NCBI RefSeq assembly: GCF_000821185.2
Contig: NZ_CP050855.1
Span: 558,001-622,000, forward strand
Reading direction: 5' to 3'
DNA: 64,000 bases
Origin: Serratia symbiotica
GTDB taxonomy: Bacteria > Pseudomonadota > Gammaproteobacteria > Enterobacterales > Enterobacteriaceae
The notes under the pieces: model-generated
Told to the model about the DNA's origin: nothing
Database searches by the model: none
What the model saw: only the letters and a program-made list of their open reading frames with translations
Made by a program: the position numbers and the translations under genes
Shown here: positions 22,546-31,381 of the stretch, piece by piece
How positions within the stretch are numbered: position 1 is the first letter of the stretch
Layout: each line of letters starts with the position of its first letter

Positions 22546-24879
22546 ATGAAGCAAATTCGGGTATTAGCCCAGTACTACGTTGATTTAATGGTGAAACTGG
22601 GGCTGGTGCGTTTTTCGCTGCTGTTGGCTTCGGCACTGGTGATGCTGGCGATGCTGGTACAGATGGTGGTGACCCTGCTGCTGAGCGGTGAAGTGGCAAG
22701 CATCGATGTAGTGCGCTCGGTCTTTTTCGGTCTGCTGATCACCCCCTGGGCGGTCTACTTTCTGTCGGTAGTGGTCGAACAGCTTGAAGAATCGCGGCAG
22801 CGGTTGGCGCGGTTGGTGGATAAGCTAGAAGAGATGCGCCACCGCGACCTGGCATTGAATCAGCAGCTCAAGGACAATATCAGCCAACTGAATCAGGAGA
22901 TCGCCGACCGTATTAAGGCGGAAGCCGGGCGTCTACAGGTGATGGAAAAGCTGACGGAAGAAATGGAGCAGCGTGAACTGGCGCAGGTTGAGCTAGGCCA
23001 ACAGTCGGCGCTGCTGCGATCCTTCCTCGACGCTTCGCCGGATCTGGTGTACTACCGCAACGAAAACAATGAGTTTTCCGGCTGCAACCGGGCGATGGAA
23101 CTGCTCACCGGCAAGAGCGAAAAGCAGCTAATCGGCCTGACGCCGTTGGATGTTTACCGCCAGGAAATTGCTGAAAAGGTGATCGAAACCGACGAGAAAG
23201 TGTTCCGCCACAACGTCTCGCTGACTTATGAACAATGGCTGGTGTATCCAGATGGCCGCAAGGCGTGTTTCGAGCTGCGCAAAGTACCATTTTATGACCG
23301 GGTGGGAAAACGTCGTGGTCTAATGGGCTTCGGGCGCGATATTACCGAGCGTAAGCGCTATCAGGACGCACTGGAGAACGCCAGCAGGGACAAGACCACC
23401 TTTATCTCAACCATCAGCCATGAGTTACGTACGCCACTTAATGGCATTGTCGGCCTTAGCCGCATCCTACTCGATACTGAACTGAACGACGAACAGCTAA
23501 AATACCTGAAAACCATTCACGTCAGCGCCATTACACTCGGCAACATTTTCAACGACATTATCGAAATGGATAAGCTTGAACGGCGCAAGGTACAGTTAGA
23601 TAACCAGCCAGTGGACTTTACGGGTTTTCTGGCGGATCTGGAGAATATCTCCGGCCTACTGGCACAGCCGAAAGGGCTACAGTTTGTCATGGAACCGCAG
23701 CCACCCCTGCCGCAGCAGATTATCACTGATGGTACACGCCTGCGGCAGATCCTGTGGAATTTGATCGGTAATGCGGTGAAGTTCACCCGGCAGGGGCAGA
23801 TCCTGGTGCGGGTGCGGCACGAGGCACAAGAGGATCTGGTGTTCGAGGTAGAAGATTCGGGTATAGGTATTCCACAGGAAGAACAAGACAAAATCTTCGC
23901 CATGTATTATCAGGTGAAGGATCAGCACGGGGGGCGCCCGGCCACCGGTACTGGCATCGGGTTGGCGGTATCTAAATGGTTGGCGCAGAGCATGGGCGGT
24001 GATATTACCGTCAATAGTGTGCCAGGGCAGGGATCTTGTTTCACCCTGCTTATCAAGGCACCGGTGGTGCAGGTAGCCGTGAACGAGGCACAGGCCGATG
24101 AAGTCTTACCAGCGCTGCATATTCTGCTGGTGGAAGATATCGAACTGAACGTTATCGTAGCGCGCTCAGTGCTGGAGAAACTGGGCAACAGCGTGGAGGT
24201 GGCGATGGATGGTCACGCCGCGCTGGCGATGTTTGATCCCGACGAATTCGACCTAGTGCTATTGGATATTCAACTGCCGGATATGACCGGGTTGGATGTC
24301 GCCCGGAAGCTGCGCGAGCGCTATGCCGGGCGGTCAATGCCACCGCTGGTGGCATTGACCGCCAATGTACTCAAAGACAAACAAAATTATCTTGATGCGG
24401 GCATGGACGATGTGTTGAGCAAACCGCTATCGGTGGCTGCATTGACCCAGGTCATCAAACACTATTGGGTTCATCAACCTTCTCACACTGTAAAGAAAAC
24501 TGAGCACCAGGCGATGCAGATTAATGAGTCGTTACTTGATACCGCAATGCTGAAGCAGTATCTGGATCTGGTGGGGCCACAGCTCATTCACCAAAGTTTG
24601 GCGATGTTTGAGCAAATGATGCCGGGCTATCTGGCAGTGTTGGATTCCAATATGACCGCGCGCGATCAAAAAGGTATCACCGAGGAAGGGCACAAGATCA
24701 AAGGTGCTGCTGGTTCGGTCGGCTTACATCATCTGCAACAGTTAGCGCAGCAGATCCAAACGCCTACGCTGCCAGCATGGTGGGATAACGTGCAAGACTG
24801 GGTTGACGAGTTAAAGCAAGAGTGGCGTAACGACACGCAAGTGTTGCGTACATGGGTGGAGAACGCTGAAAAAAAATAA
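22546..24879 (+). CDS. arcB: aerobic respiration sensor hybrid histidine kinase ArcB
   Basis: ArcB senses quinone redox state and phosphorylates ArcA, repressing aerobic metabolism when oxygen is low. The start at 22546 (MKQIRVLAQYY) gives 777 residues. Two membrane segments (about 23-47 and 58-77) are followed by a coiled coil, a PAS domain (about 155-270), a kinase core with His292 (ISHELRTPLNG), a receiver domain with Asp574 (LLDIQLPD), and a C-terminal Hpt domain with His716 (EEGHKIKGAAGS). All three phosphorelay residues are intact. Its stop codon overlaps the end of the convergent ArcZ sRNA. Confidence 0.97.
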   Translation: MKQIRVLAQYYVDLMVKLGLVRFSLLLASALVMLAMLVQMVVTLLLSGEVASIDVVRSVFFGLLITPWAVYFLSVVVEQLEESRQRLARLVDKLEEMRHRDLALNQQLKDNISQLNQEIADRIKAEAGRLQVMEKLTEEMEQRELAQVELGQQSALLRSFLDASPDLVYYRNENNEFSGCNRAMELLTGKSEKQLIGLTPLDVYRQEIAEKVIETDEKVFRHNVSLTYEQWLVYPDGRKACFELRKVPFYDRVGKRRGLMGFGRDITERKRYQDALENASRDKTTFISTISHELRTPLNGIVGLSRILLDTELNDEQLKYLKTIHVSAITLGNIFNDIIEMDKLERRKVQLDNQPVDFTGFLADLENISGLLAQPKGLQFVMEPQPPLPQQIITDGTRLRQILWNLIGNAVKFTRQGQILVRVRHEAQEDLVFEVEDSGIGIPQEEQDKIFAMYYQVKDQHGGRPATGTGIGLAVSKWLAQSMGGDITVNSVPGQGSCFTLLIKAPVVQVAVNEAQADEVLPALHILLVEDIELNVIVARSVLEKLGNSVEVAMDGHAALAMFDPDEFDLVLLDIQLPDMTGLDVARKLRERYAGRSMPPLVALTANVLKDKQNYLDAGMDDVLSKPLSVAALTQVIKHYWVHQPSHTVKKTEHQAMQINESLLDTAMLKQYLDLVGPQLIHQSLAMFEQMMPGYLAVLDSNMTARDQKGITEEGHKIKGAAGSVGLHHLQQLAQQIQTPTLPAWWDNVQDWVDELKQEWRNDTQVLRTWVENAEKK

Positions 24880-24983
24880 CCCCGGCCTAAGCCAGGGTGC
24901 GCGAATGTTGCGCCAACACCAGGGAAATCATTAACCTGCGCATGGGTATTCAGTGTTATGCTCAGGCAGGTTATATAAAATTC
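24869..24983 (-). ncRNA. arcZ: small regulatory RNA ArcZ
   Basis: ArcZ is an Hfq-dependent sRNA that activates rpoS and represses motility and other mRNAs. In E. coli it lies beside arcB and is repressed by ArcA. Here the minus strand carries the conserved seed GATTTCCCTGGTGTTGGCG (about 24916-24934), then CGCGCACCCTGG, a GC stem and a T tract that ends inside the last codons of arcB. I recognise this 3' half as ArcZ. The 5' end is placed about 7 bases after a TATAAT on the minus strand, giving about 115 nt (121 in E. coli). The 5' half is not conserved, as usual. Confidence 0.85.
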
Positions 24984-24989
24984 CTATGC

Positions 24990-25018
24990 ATTATACAACT
25001 AACAACATTAAAAATGTA
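24990..25018 (-). promoter_or_regulatory. arcZ promoter
   Basis: Minus-strand TATAAT (24990-24995) has a weak -35 (TACATT, 25013-25018) at 17 bases. It is placed correctly to start ArcZ near 24983. Confidence 0.5.
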
Positions 25019-25187
25019 AGTGTTCTTGTTAGAAGATTTCTTAAAATGTGTGATGCGGATGAGTGTTTGCCAATTTCGTGTATTAACCCGGTGACGATAA
25101 CCTTATCAATAGGCGTAAGGGTGATGAAAAAATGAGTGTGGTGCTGAGCGGTTGTGAGCTTAGCAAGCGGCAAAGTGGCGTTTTTCA

Positions 25188-25312
25188 ACCAATCGGTTAA
25201 GCGCCTTTTTTCCTGCCATCAAGACGATCGCCGGACTTGATGATAACGCGGCTCAGGGGGCTGGTCCTCCAGCGGCATCGTCCATTTCTGCGGGGCATGT
25301 CCCTGCCGACTT
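25188..25312 (-). mobile_element. IS256-family transposase 3'-end remnant (copy 1)
   Basis: About 125 bases align by eye with the minus-strand remnant at 44505-44600: both share GCCTTTT..., ATCGCCGGAC/GTCGCCGGAC, GCGGCTCA and CAGCGGCATCGTC. They correspond to the end of an IS256-family transposase gene and the adjoining IS end. No open frame remains. It lies in the decayed stretch between arcZ and ygjR. Confidence 0.55.
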
Positions 25313-25473
25313 TATCGGTGATGGCGCTACCAGATACTAGGGTGATCATTTAACTGTGCCTCGTTATGGCACCACAATCCCTAACCCCAGTGAGAGTTCG
25401 ATACCCGGCTGTATGCACAGCAAGTTGCGGCGTGATAATCTGACTTTTTAGCAACTGGCAACCGGAGTTAGCC

Positions 25474-26029
25474 ATGATTCGCTTCGCTGTCGTCGGCACC
25501 AACTGGGTTACGGAACGTTTTATTGATGCTGCCCATGAAAGCGGCAAATTGACGTTGAGTGCCGTTTATTCGCGTCGGCTGGAGCAGGCGAGGACGCTGG
25601 GTGCTAACTATCATCTTGACCTGTTTTTCGATGATCTTGCGGCGCTAGCTCAATCTGATGCCATTGATGCGGTGTATATCGCCAGCCCCGCTCGATAGCG
25701 GCGTGGACGGCCACGTCTGCCTCAACTACGGAAATTTCGATGCCCTCCAAGGTCAGTAATTCGAACATCCCAAGTGAGAGCCAGGAGACAGAAGGCACGT
25801 TAATGATCGATAAAATCTCAGAATGCCAGGGGGGGTAATCCCGCGTGGTGGCAACCGCCAGGTTCTGACCTTGCTCAACACCCTGTTATATGAGGCGCAA
25901 GCATTCGCCGGCCTGGTAGAAAAAAATCAGGTGGAGCATCAGGGGCTGAAGAACTCGCTGATTGTTGCCCGCCTGCTGACTGAAATCTGCCGTCAGACCG
26001 CTATGGTGTTCCCGACAGGCCGGAACTGA
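25474..26029 (+). pseudogene. ygjR: broken Gfo/Idh/MocA oxidoreductase YgjR
   Basis: The first 74 residues (MIRFAVVGTNWVTERFIDAA and the following Rossmann half, ending YIASPA) match the N-terminus of YgjR, a roughly 330-residue NAD(P)-dependent oxidoreductase of unknown substrate. Downstream, separate frames give GVDGHVCLNYGNF, then LMIDKISECQ, then LLYEAQAFAGLVEKNQ...LLTEICRQTAMVFP, which fit the C-terminal third. About 150 central residues, including the expected catalytic EKP region, are missing, and there are frameshifts and stops. It cannot make an active enzyme. The gene identity is from recalled similarity and from lying upstream of yqjA. Confidence 0.8.
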
Positions 26030-26782
26030 TAGAACTGCTGTTATTACCAGATGCCGGAAGTGATTCTATCGCTAACAATCCGCTGGTGCAGGTGGACAGA
26101 ATCAGCAGTGAAAATCAGTCAAAAGTCGTTTGGTTATGTCAGATAATGTAAAATCCGCTGAATCGATACCACAACCGCCGTTTGCTGAGGGCTAATTCGC
26201 CATCGGTAAAGTAAATTTCTCTATTGCCAATAGTGCTATTTTGGTAGAGTTAGGCCACTTTTTTACCCATTGCTAGGGGGAAGAACGGGAAGACATGCGC
26301 GGGTTGTTAACCATGCTGATTGATCTTTTTTGCTGGATGGGTTCGATCTCCGGCCTAAAGTTATGTGCAGCATCATCCCAAACTATCCGCAGCGCATGGA
26401 GCCGCTGGTCATCGCTGGCGGATACGGTACTTTCCCCCTATGATCAGGTTTGTCAAACGCTGGCTGTAGAGCCGTGTCGCACGGCCAATTACCGCTGCTG
26501 GTCGCTGTCCAATGGCTTCCGACCGCTACCCTGGGCCACCGTTTCCCGACCATTCTCTGCCCAATGGTCGGACACTGCATGCCCCCACTGGTTAGGCGGT
26601 TGGAAAGAAAGTCAGTCATATGCTTGCATGCTGATTGATCACCCTTGACTCGGTGTTGCACCGATAGAACCCACTAAAAAGCTACGCTGTTTCAGCGTTA
26701 TCAGCACAGGATCAGGAGCGCCGCACGCTTCCCCCAACGCCCGCTGACACCCAGGCCCACAATGACGTTTTAGGAACACCGG
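26030..26782. other. decayed interval between ygjR and yqjA
   Basis: In E. coli alx, sstT, ygjV, uxaCA and exuTR lie in this interval; none is recognisable here. Short frames such as DLRPKVMCSIIPNYPQ near 26345 look like protein debris but I cannot assign them. No RNA gene or intact repeat is seen. I read it as the scar of a large deletion. Confidence 0.45.
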
Positions 26783-27463
26783 ATGGACATCATTAAAGAA
26801 CTGTTACATGCCTTATGGCAGCAGGATTTTGATACGCTGGCGAACTCTTCACTAGTGTGGACCCTTTATGCCCTATTATTTATGATCCTGTTTTTGGAAA
26901 ATGGCCTGCTACCAGCCGCCTTCCTGCCGGGTGATAGCCTGCTGATTCTGGTGGGCGTTTTGATCGCCAAAGGCACCATGAATTTCCCGCTGACCATTCT
27001 GATCCTGACCGTCGCCGCCAGCCTGGGGTGCTGGGTTAGTTACATACAGGGTAAATGGCTTGGCAATACGCGAACGGTGCAAGGTTGGCTGTCGCATTTG
27101 CCTACTCATTATCACCAACGGGCGCATCAATTGTTCCACCGCCATGGCCTTTCCGCCTTACTGGTTGGCCGCTTCTTGGCGTTTATCCGCACCCTGTTGC
27201 CGACCATTGCTGGCCTCTCTGGCTTGAGCAACGCGCGCTTCCAATTTTTTAACTGGATGAGCGGCCTGCTGTGGGTGCTGATCCTGACCTCATTGGGCTT
27301 CGCGTTGGGTAAAACTGCGGTGTTCCGCAAATATGAAGACCAACTGATGTTCTGCCTGATGCTGCTGCCGCTGGTATTGCTGGTGATCGGGTTGGTTGGC
27401 TCGTTGATCGTGCTGTGGCGCAAAAAGCGCGCAGACAGCCATAACCCAGGAAAAGGGGCATGA
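26783..27463 (+). CDS. yqjA: DedA-family inner-membrane protein YqjA
   Basis: YqjA is the second DedA paralog in the window, needed for growth at alkaline pH and with YghB for division and envelope homeostasis. It has 226 residues, with Glu39, Asp51, Arg130 and Arg136 conserved. It is closer to YqjA than to YghB ([21 protein letters not shown]). In E. coli it belongs to the CpxR-controlled yqjA-mzrA operon. Its TGA overlaps the mzrA ATG, the normal coupling, but mzrA itself is broken. Confidence 0.93.
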   Translation: MDIIKELLHALWQQDFDTLANSSLVWTLYALLFMILFLENGLLPAAFLPGDSLLILVGVLIAKGTMNFPLTILILTVAASLGCWVSYIQGKWLGNTRTVQGWLSHLPTHYHQRAHQLFHRHGLSALLVGRFLAFIRTLLPTIAGLSGLSNARFQFFNWMSGLLWVLILTSLGFALGKTAVFRKYEDQLMFCLMLLPLVLLVIGLVGSLIVLWRKKRADSHNPGKGA

Positions 27464-27844
27464 TAGCCTCGCGTTCGTGTTGGCTGCCCTGATGGCCGCG
27501 CTTAACCTGCTGGCACTGGCTACCCTGTTGCTGCCTGCTACAGGGAGCGCACTGAGGGCGAATTGCACATCCACGCTAGTCGGCAAAGCATGCTGCTCCC
27601 TAACGGTTTTTGCCTCTACCAACGTCTGGATGAGCACGGTATCCACATCAAAAGCATTACGCCAAAAGGCGCCAGCTTGCTGATCCGGCTGGATCCACCG
27701 GAACAACAATTGCCAGCGCGCGAAGTATTGCAAAATAGTCTTACCTCAGGTTATAGCAGCGTGCTGAATTTGCCCCTCACTCCTTCTCATTGGGCAGGTG
27801 AATTTGTAGGTTTCCCGCTTAATCAAGGATCAAACCCTGCATAG
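27460..27844 (+). pseudogene. mzrA: frameshifted EnvZ/OmpR modulator MzrA
   Basis: MzrA is a small inner-membrane protein that links the CpxAR and EnvZ/OmpR systems. Here the ATG at 27460 gives only 10 codons. The membrane segment (FVLAALMAALNLLALATLLL) is in a second frame. The periplasmic part (LLPNGFCLYQRLDEHGI, IKSITPKGASLLIRLD), which matches MzrA well, is in a third. Two indels are therefore required. No single product longer than about 95 residues is possible. Confidence 0.85.
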
Positions 27845-28036
27845 ACGGGGGCGGGGCTTTCTCCCGTATTTTCCGTAATTGGCCAGAACTCATGGCTGAT
27901 TCTTTGGGGGTTAGCGCATTTCATGACTAAGCTGAATAATGTCAGCTAGGCTGTGTCAGTCTCCTACTATGCTGCCTGAGTCAGCCGGGAGAGACGAATG
28001 CGTGCCATTGCATCCCATTAACCAGGAACCGATAGC

Positions 28037-28402
28037 ATGAAATTATGCCGTTTACTCTTACTGGCTCTCCCGCTATGTACACTACCAGCGTTGTCGTTTG
28101 CGCTAGAAGACGGCTGTGCCAGCAAGGCGCAGAACATCCAGCAGCAGATTGATTACGCCACCCAGCATGGCAATATTCACCGTGTAACTGGGCTGAAAAA
28201 GGCGCTGAGTGAGGTGCAAACTCACTGTACCAGCGCGCAACTGCAAGCCGAACGCCAGAAGAAAGTTGATGAAAAACAAAGCAAGGTGGCTAAACGTCAG
28301 CAGGAGATGAAACAAGCGATGCAGACTGGCAACCTGGAAAAAGTCGGCAAGAAACAGAATAAACTGGCGCAAGCTGAGCTAAAACAAACTCAGAGGGAAT
28401 AA
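28037..28402 (+). CDS. yqjC: periplasmic DUF1090 protein YqjC
   Basis: A 121-residue protein with a signal peptide (about 1-22, cleavage near LSFA/LE). The mature part is almost all charged helix with two cysteines (Cys27, and one near 59). DUF1090 proteins are small periplasmic proteins of unknown role. The C-terminal half has repeated KxxK/Q heptads suggesting a coiled coil. An AGGAA ribosome site precedes the ATG. It is followed by yqjD as in E. coli. Confidence 0.9.
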   Translation: MKLCRLLLLALPLCTLPALSFALEDGCASKAQNIQQQIDYATQHGNIHRVTGLKKALSEVQTHCTSAQLQAERQKKVDEKQSKVAKRQQEMKQAMQTGNLEKVGKKQNKLAQAELKQTQRE

Positions 28403-28568
28403 TTTTTTACCCTAGTGGATATTTATCGATGAGAGCCGCAGTACACGGGGTTTTTACCGGGTAAAAATGGATGTCTGGTTTTATCAACCTCCCCCCGTCC
28501 TTTGTGGCAACGAAAAAATCCGCTATGTTGCAATTCTGTCAATATTAACGTTGTTAAGGAATAATTAC

Positions 28569-28874
28569 ATGGCACATGATTCAAATGCAAAAAACTTACG
28601 CGCTGAACTGAAATCTTTAGCTGATACGCTGGAAGAAGTGCTGAACTCGTCCAAAGACAAGCCGAAAGCCGAGTTAGAAAAACTACGCTCAAAGGCAGAA
28701 AGCGCATTGCAAGACACCCGCGCGCGCCTGAGTGATGCAGGGGACAAAATCGCTTGTCAAACCAGGCAAATTGCTGAGCAGGCAGATGATTATGTGCGTG
28801 AAAACCCCTGGTCTGGTGTTGGCATCGGTGCTGCGGTGGGCGTAGTGCTGGGCGTTTTGCTCGCGCGTCGCTGA
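28569..28874 (+). CDS. yqjD: ribosome-associated membrane protein YqjD (ElaB family)
   Basis: YqjD is a tail-anchored inner-membrane protein reported to bind ribosomes in stationary phase. The start at 28569 has AAGGAA upstream and gives 101 residues, the E. coli length. An earlier in-frame start at 28467 is rejected. The body is amphipathic helix, and the C-terminal 20 residues (motif GIGAAVGVVLGVLLARR) form the membrane anchor. yqjE begins two bases after its stop. Confidence 0.92.
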   Translation: MAHDSNAKNLRAELKSLADTLEEVLNSSKDKPKAELEKLRSKAESALQDTRARLSDAGDKIACQTRQIAEQADDYVRENPWSGVGIGAAVGVVLGVLLARR

Positions 28875-28876
28875 TT

Positions 28877-29278
28877 ATGGCTGAGCAACCGCAAGTCCGC
28901 GCGCCCGGTCCCGCAAAAGGGGTGTTGGATATCGGCCAGCGTATCATCACCATTGTGGTCGGCATGGTGGAAACCCGGCTTCGTCTGGCGGTGGTCGAAT
29001 TGGAAGAGGAGAAAGCCAATCTCATTCAGTTGCTGGTCATGGCTGGTTTGACGCTGCTGTTTACTGCCTTTGGCCTAATGAGCTTATTGATCCTGATTTT
29101 TTGGGCTATCGATCCGCTCTACCGGCTGATGGCGCTAGGGGCTACCACTGGCGTGCTGTTGTTCTTGGCCATCGTTGGCACTATCTGGACGTTGGTCAAG
29201 GTTCGGCGCACTACGCTATTGGGAGACACGCGCAAACAACTGGCCATCGACCACACCGAGTTGGAAGGGGAACCATGA
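28877..29278 (+). CDS. yqjE: inner-membrane protein YqjE
   Basis: A 133-residue protein of the phage holin superfamily III-like YqjE family, of unknown function. Two hydrophobic segments at about 50-75 and 80-105 form a hairpin, and the flanks are charged. It lies between yqjD and yqjK in a tight operon, with its stop overlapping the yqjK start (ATGA). Confidence 0.9.
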   Translation: MAEQPQVRAPGPAKGVLDIGQRIITIVVGMVETRLRLAVVELEEEKANLIQLLVMAGLTLLFTAFGLMSLLILIFWAIDPLYRLMALGATTGVLLFLAIVGTIWTLVKVRRTTLLGDTRKQLAIDHTELEGEP

Positions 29279-29562
29279 GCCGCCGCCACGACCTGAAACG
29301 TGAAAAAGAGCACCTGATTCGGCAGATCCAGCAACAGCGGCTGGATCTGGCCGAGAGCAAAACCCGGTGGTTGGAAAAAACCACACGCATTGACCGTAGC
29401 TGGCAAATGGTGTTTGGCTTGCGCCGTTACCTGGTACTTGGCTCTGGCGTCATGGCGCTATATGGCATCCGTCACCCCAGCAAGTTGATACGCTGGTCGC
29501 GCCGTGCCTTGGGTGCGTGGGGCGCTATACGATTGTTTAAAAAGACTTTTGCTGCCAAATAG
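29275..29562 (+). CDS. yqjK: YqjK-family protein
   Basis: A 95-residue, strongly basic protein (99 in E. coli) of unknown function. The N-terminal half is a helix rich in Arg, Lys and Gln, and a short hydrophobic stretch is near 58-68. The start at 29275 overlaps the yqjE stop, so the two are translationally coupled. It is the last gene of the yqjCDEK group. Confidence 0.88.
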   Translation: MSRRHDLKREKEHLIRQIQQQRLDLAESKTRWLEKTTRIDRSWQMVFGLRRYLVLGSGVMALYGIRHPSKLIRWSRRALGAWGAIRLFKKTFAAK

Positions 29563-29993
29563 TCCTTTGTTTTCATTTGGCCCTCCCCTTGCAGCGCCCT
29601 CGTTTTGCTGAAGCTAAGCTTTGCTACCGTTGAGTGCTGAGTCACCTGTGGGGCAAACCCTTTTTATTGTCAGAGTCGCGATTTTGTCACTTACCGCCCC
29701 AGCCAGGATAAAGTCTCTTTCTGGCTGGAGGCAGTTGCTGGCATGGCCTCACGCTGCCATATCATCTGAATTGAACTCAATATGGATTTGGTCATAAGGT
29801 AGCACTATTTTTTGCTGTCCTTATCTAAAACTCCGCCGTTCAGCAGCAAATAAGCATCGTGATAAACGCTGCGGAAATCACGATGTTTATCAGAATGACT
29901 ATATCTTGTTACGAAGCACCAGCCAGGATAGTTGAGCTTGTAAAAAATGAAGTTAGCATCGTGATCTGGCTGAAAATTTCAGCGTACAACAAC
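29563..29993. other. yqjK-rnpB spacer, no gene recognised
   Basis: About 430 bases without a conserved frame. The DoxX-like yqjF that follows yqjK in E. coli is absent. A few short direct repeats (CAGCCAGGATA at about 29700 and 29930) are visible but not assignable. Confidence 0.4.
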
Positions 29994-30033
29994 CAAAACT
30001 CCTGCGTAACATATTGTTACGCAGGAGTTTTTT
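29994..30033 (-). terminator. rnpB terminator
   Basis: A perfect 16-bp inverted repeat (AAAACTCCTGCGTAAC and its complement, loop ATATT) follows rnpB and ends in T-rich sequence on the minus strand. Confidence 0.85.
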
Positions 30034-30035
30034 AT

Positions 30036-30414
<379 letters not shown>

Positions 30415-30421
30415 GGCGCGG

Positions 30422-30450
30422 ATGGTAGCGCCGCGTTGGCGATAGGTCAA
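30422..30450 (-). promoter_or_regulatory. rnpB promoter
   Basis: Minus-strand TTGACC (30445-30450) and TACCAT (30422-30427) are 17 bases apart, with start predicted about 8 bases on, at the RNA 5' end. It sits just after the rsmI stop. Confidence 0.75.
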
Positions 30451-30455
30451 CTGCT

Positions 30456-31319
30456 TTACGATCCTTGTTGCTCTAACGCGTGCTTGTACAGCGCATTCTT
30501 CTTCACGCCGTGGATTTCTGCCGCCAGCGCTGCCGCCTTTTTCAGCGGCAACTCTTTTTGCAAAAGCGCCAGCGTGCGCAGTGCGTCAAGCGGTAGAACA
30601 TCCTCTTGCGCCTTGTGGCCTTCGACGATGAGTACCATCTCGCCACGGCGGCGCATTTCGTCTTCCTGTACCCAGGCCAGCACTGCACCGACTGGTGCAC
30701 CATAGATTGACTCCCAGGTTTTGGTCAGTTCGCGTGCCAACACCACATAGCGCTGTGGCCCCCAAACGGTGACCATGTCCTGCAAACTTTCTACCAGACG
30801 ATGGGTAGATTCATAGAAAATCAGCGTGCGTGCTTCCTCTGCCAGCGCCATCAGCGTATCCTTACGCCCCTTGGTTTTCGCAGGCAGGAAACCTTCATAA
30901 CAAAAACGGTCTGAGGCGACGCCAGCAGCGCACAGGGCGGTAGTTGCTGCGCAGGCTCCCGGCAACGGCACCACGCGGATACCGGCTTCGCGGCAACGGC
31001 GTACCAAGTGATAACCGGGGTCGTTGATAAGTGGTGTGCCAGCATCAGAGACTAGCGCTATACTCTGACCTGCCTGCAACTTTACCAGCAGTTGTTCGGT
31101 TTTTTGCTGTTCGTTATGATCATGCAGTGCAAACAACCGTGCGCTAATCGCAAAATGTTGTAACAGCAAGCCGGTATGGCGTGTGTCTTCTGCGGCAATC
31201 AGATCAACGTTTTTCAGTACTTCTAGCGCACGGTAGGTTATATCGCCTAAGTTGCCGATAGGCGTGGGTACTACATACAGCGTTGATGTAGAAATGACGG
31301 ATTGTTGCTGTTGATTCAT
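30456..31319 (-). CDS. rsmI: 16S rRNA (cytidine1402-2'-O)-methyltransferase
   Basis: RsmI methylates the ribose of C1402 in the ribosomal P site. The 287 residues match the family (286). The tetrapyrrole-methylase fold is shown by [15 protein letters not shown] (17-31), EDTRHTG and SDAGTP. It is divergent from lpoA with start codons about 60 bases apart. rnpB lies immediately downstream. Confidence 0.95.
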   Translation of the reverse strand: MNQQQQSVISTSTLYVVPTPIGNLGDITYRALEVLKNVDLIAAEDTRHTGLLLQHFAISARLFALHDHNEQQKTEQLLVKLQAGQSIALVSDAGTPLINDPGYHLVRRCREAGIRVVPLPGACAATTALCAAGVASDRFCYEGFLPAKTKGRKDTLMALAEEARTLIFYESTHRLVESLQDMVTVWGPQRYVVLARELTKTWESIYGAPVGAVLAWVQEDEMRRRGEMVLIVEGHKAQEDVLPLDALRTLALLQKELPLKKAAALAAEIHGVKKNALYKHALEQQGS

Positions 31320-31381
31320 TGTTTCATCCGGGTTGCCGATTTAATATTGTGCATCTTGAAAAAAACACCACTGGATACCGT

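Noticed and set aside
25380-25425. tRNA-like GTTCGATACC motif
   Set aside because: No acceptor or anticodon stem can be folded around it.
26030-26300. Mn-sensing yybP-ykoY riboswitch expected before alx
   Set aside because: Neither the riboswitch core nor alx could be found in this interval.
27460-27844. programmed frameshifting in mzrA
   Set aside because: Two separate shifts would be needed, with no slippery heptamer or downstream structure evident; simple decay is more likely.
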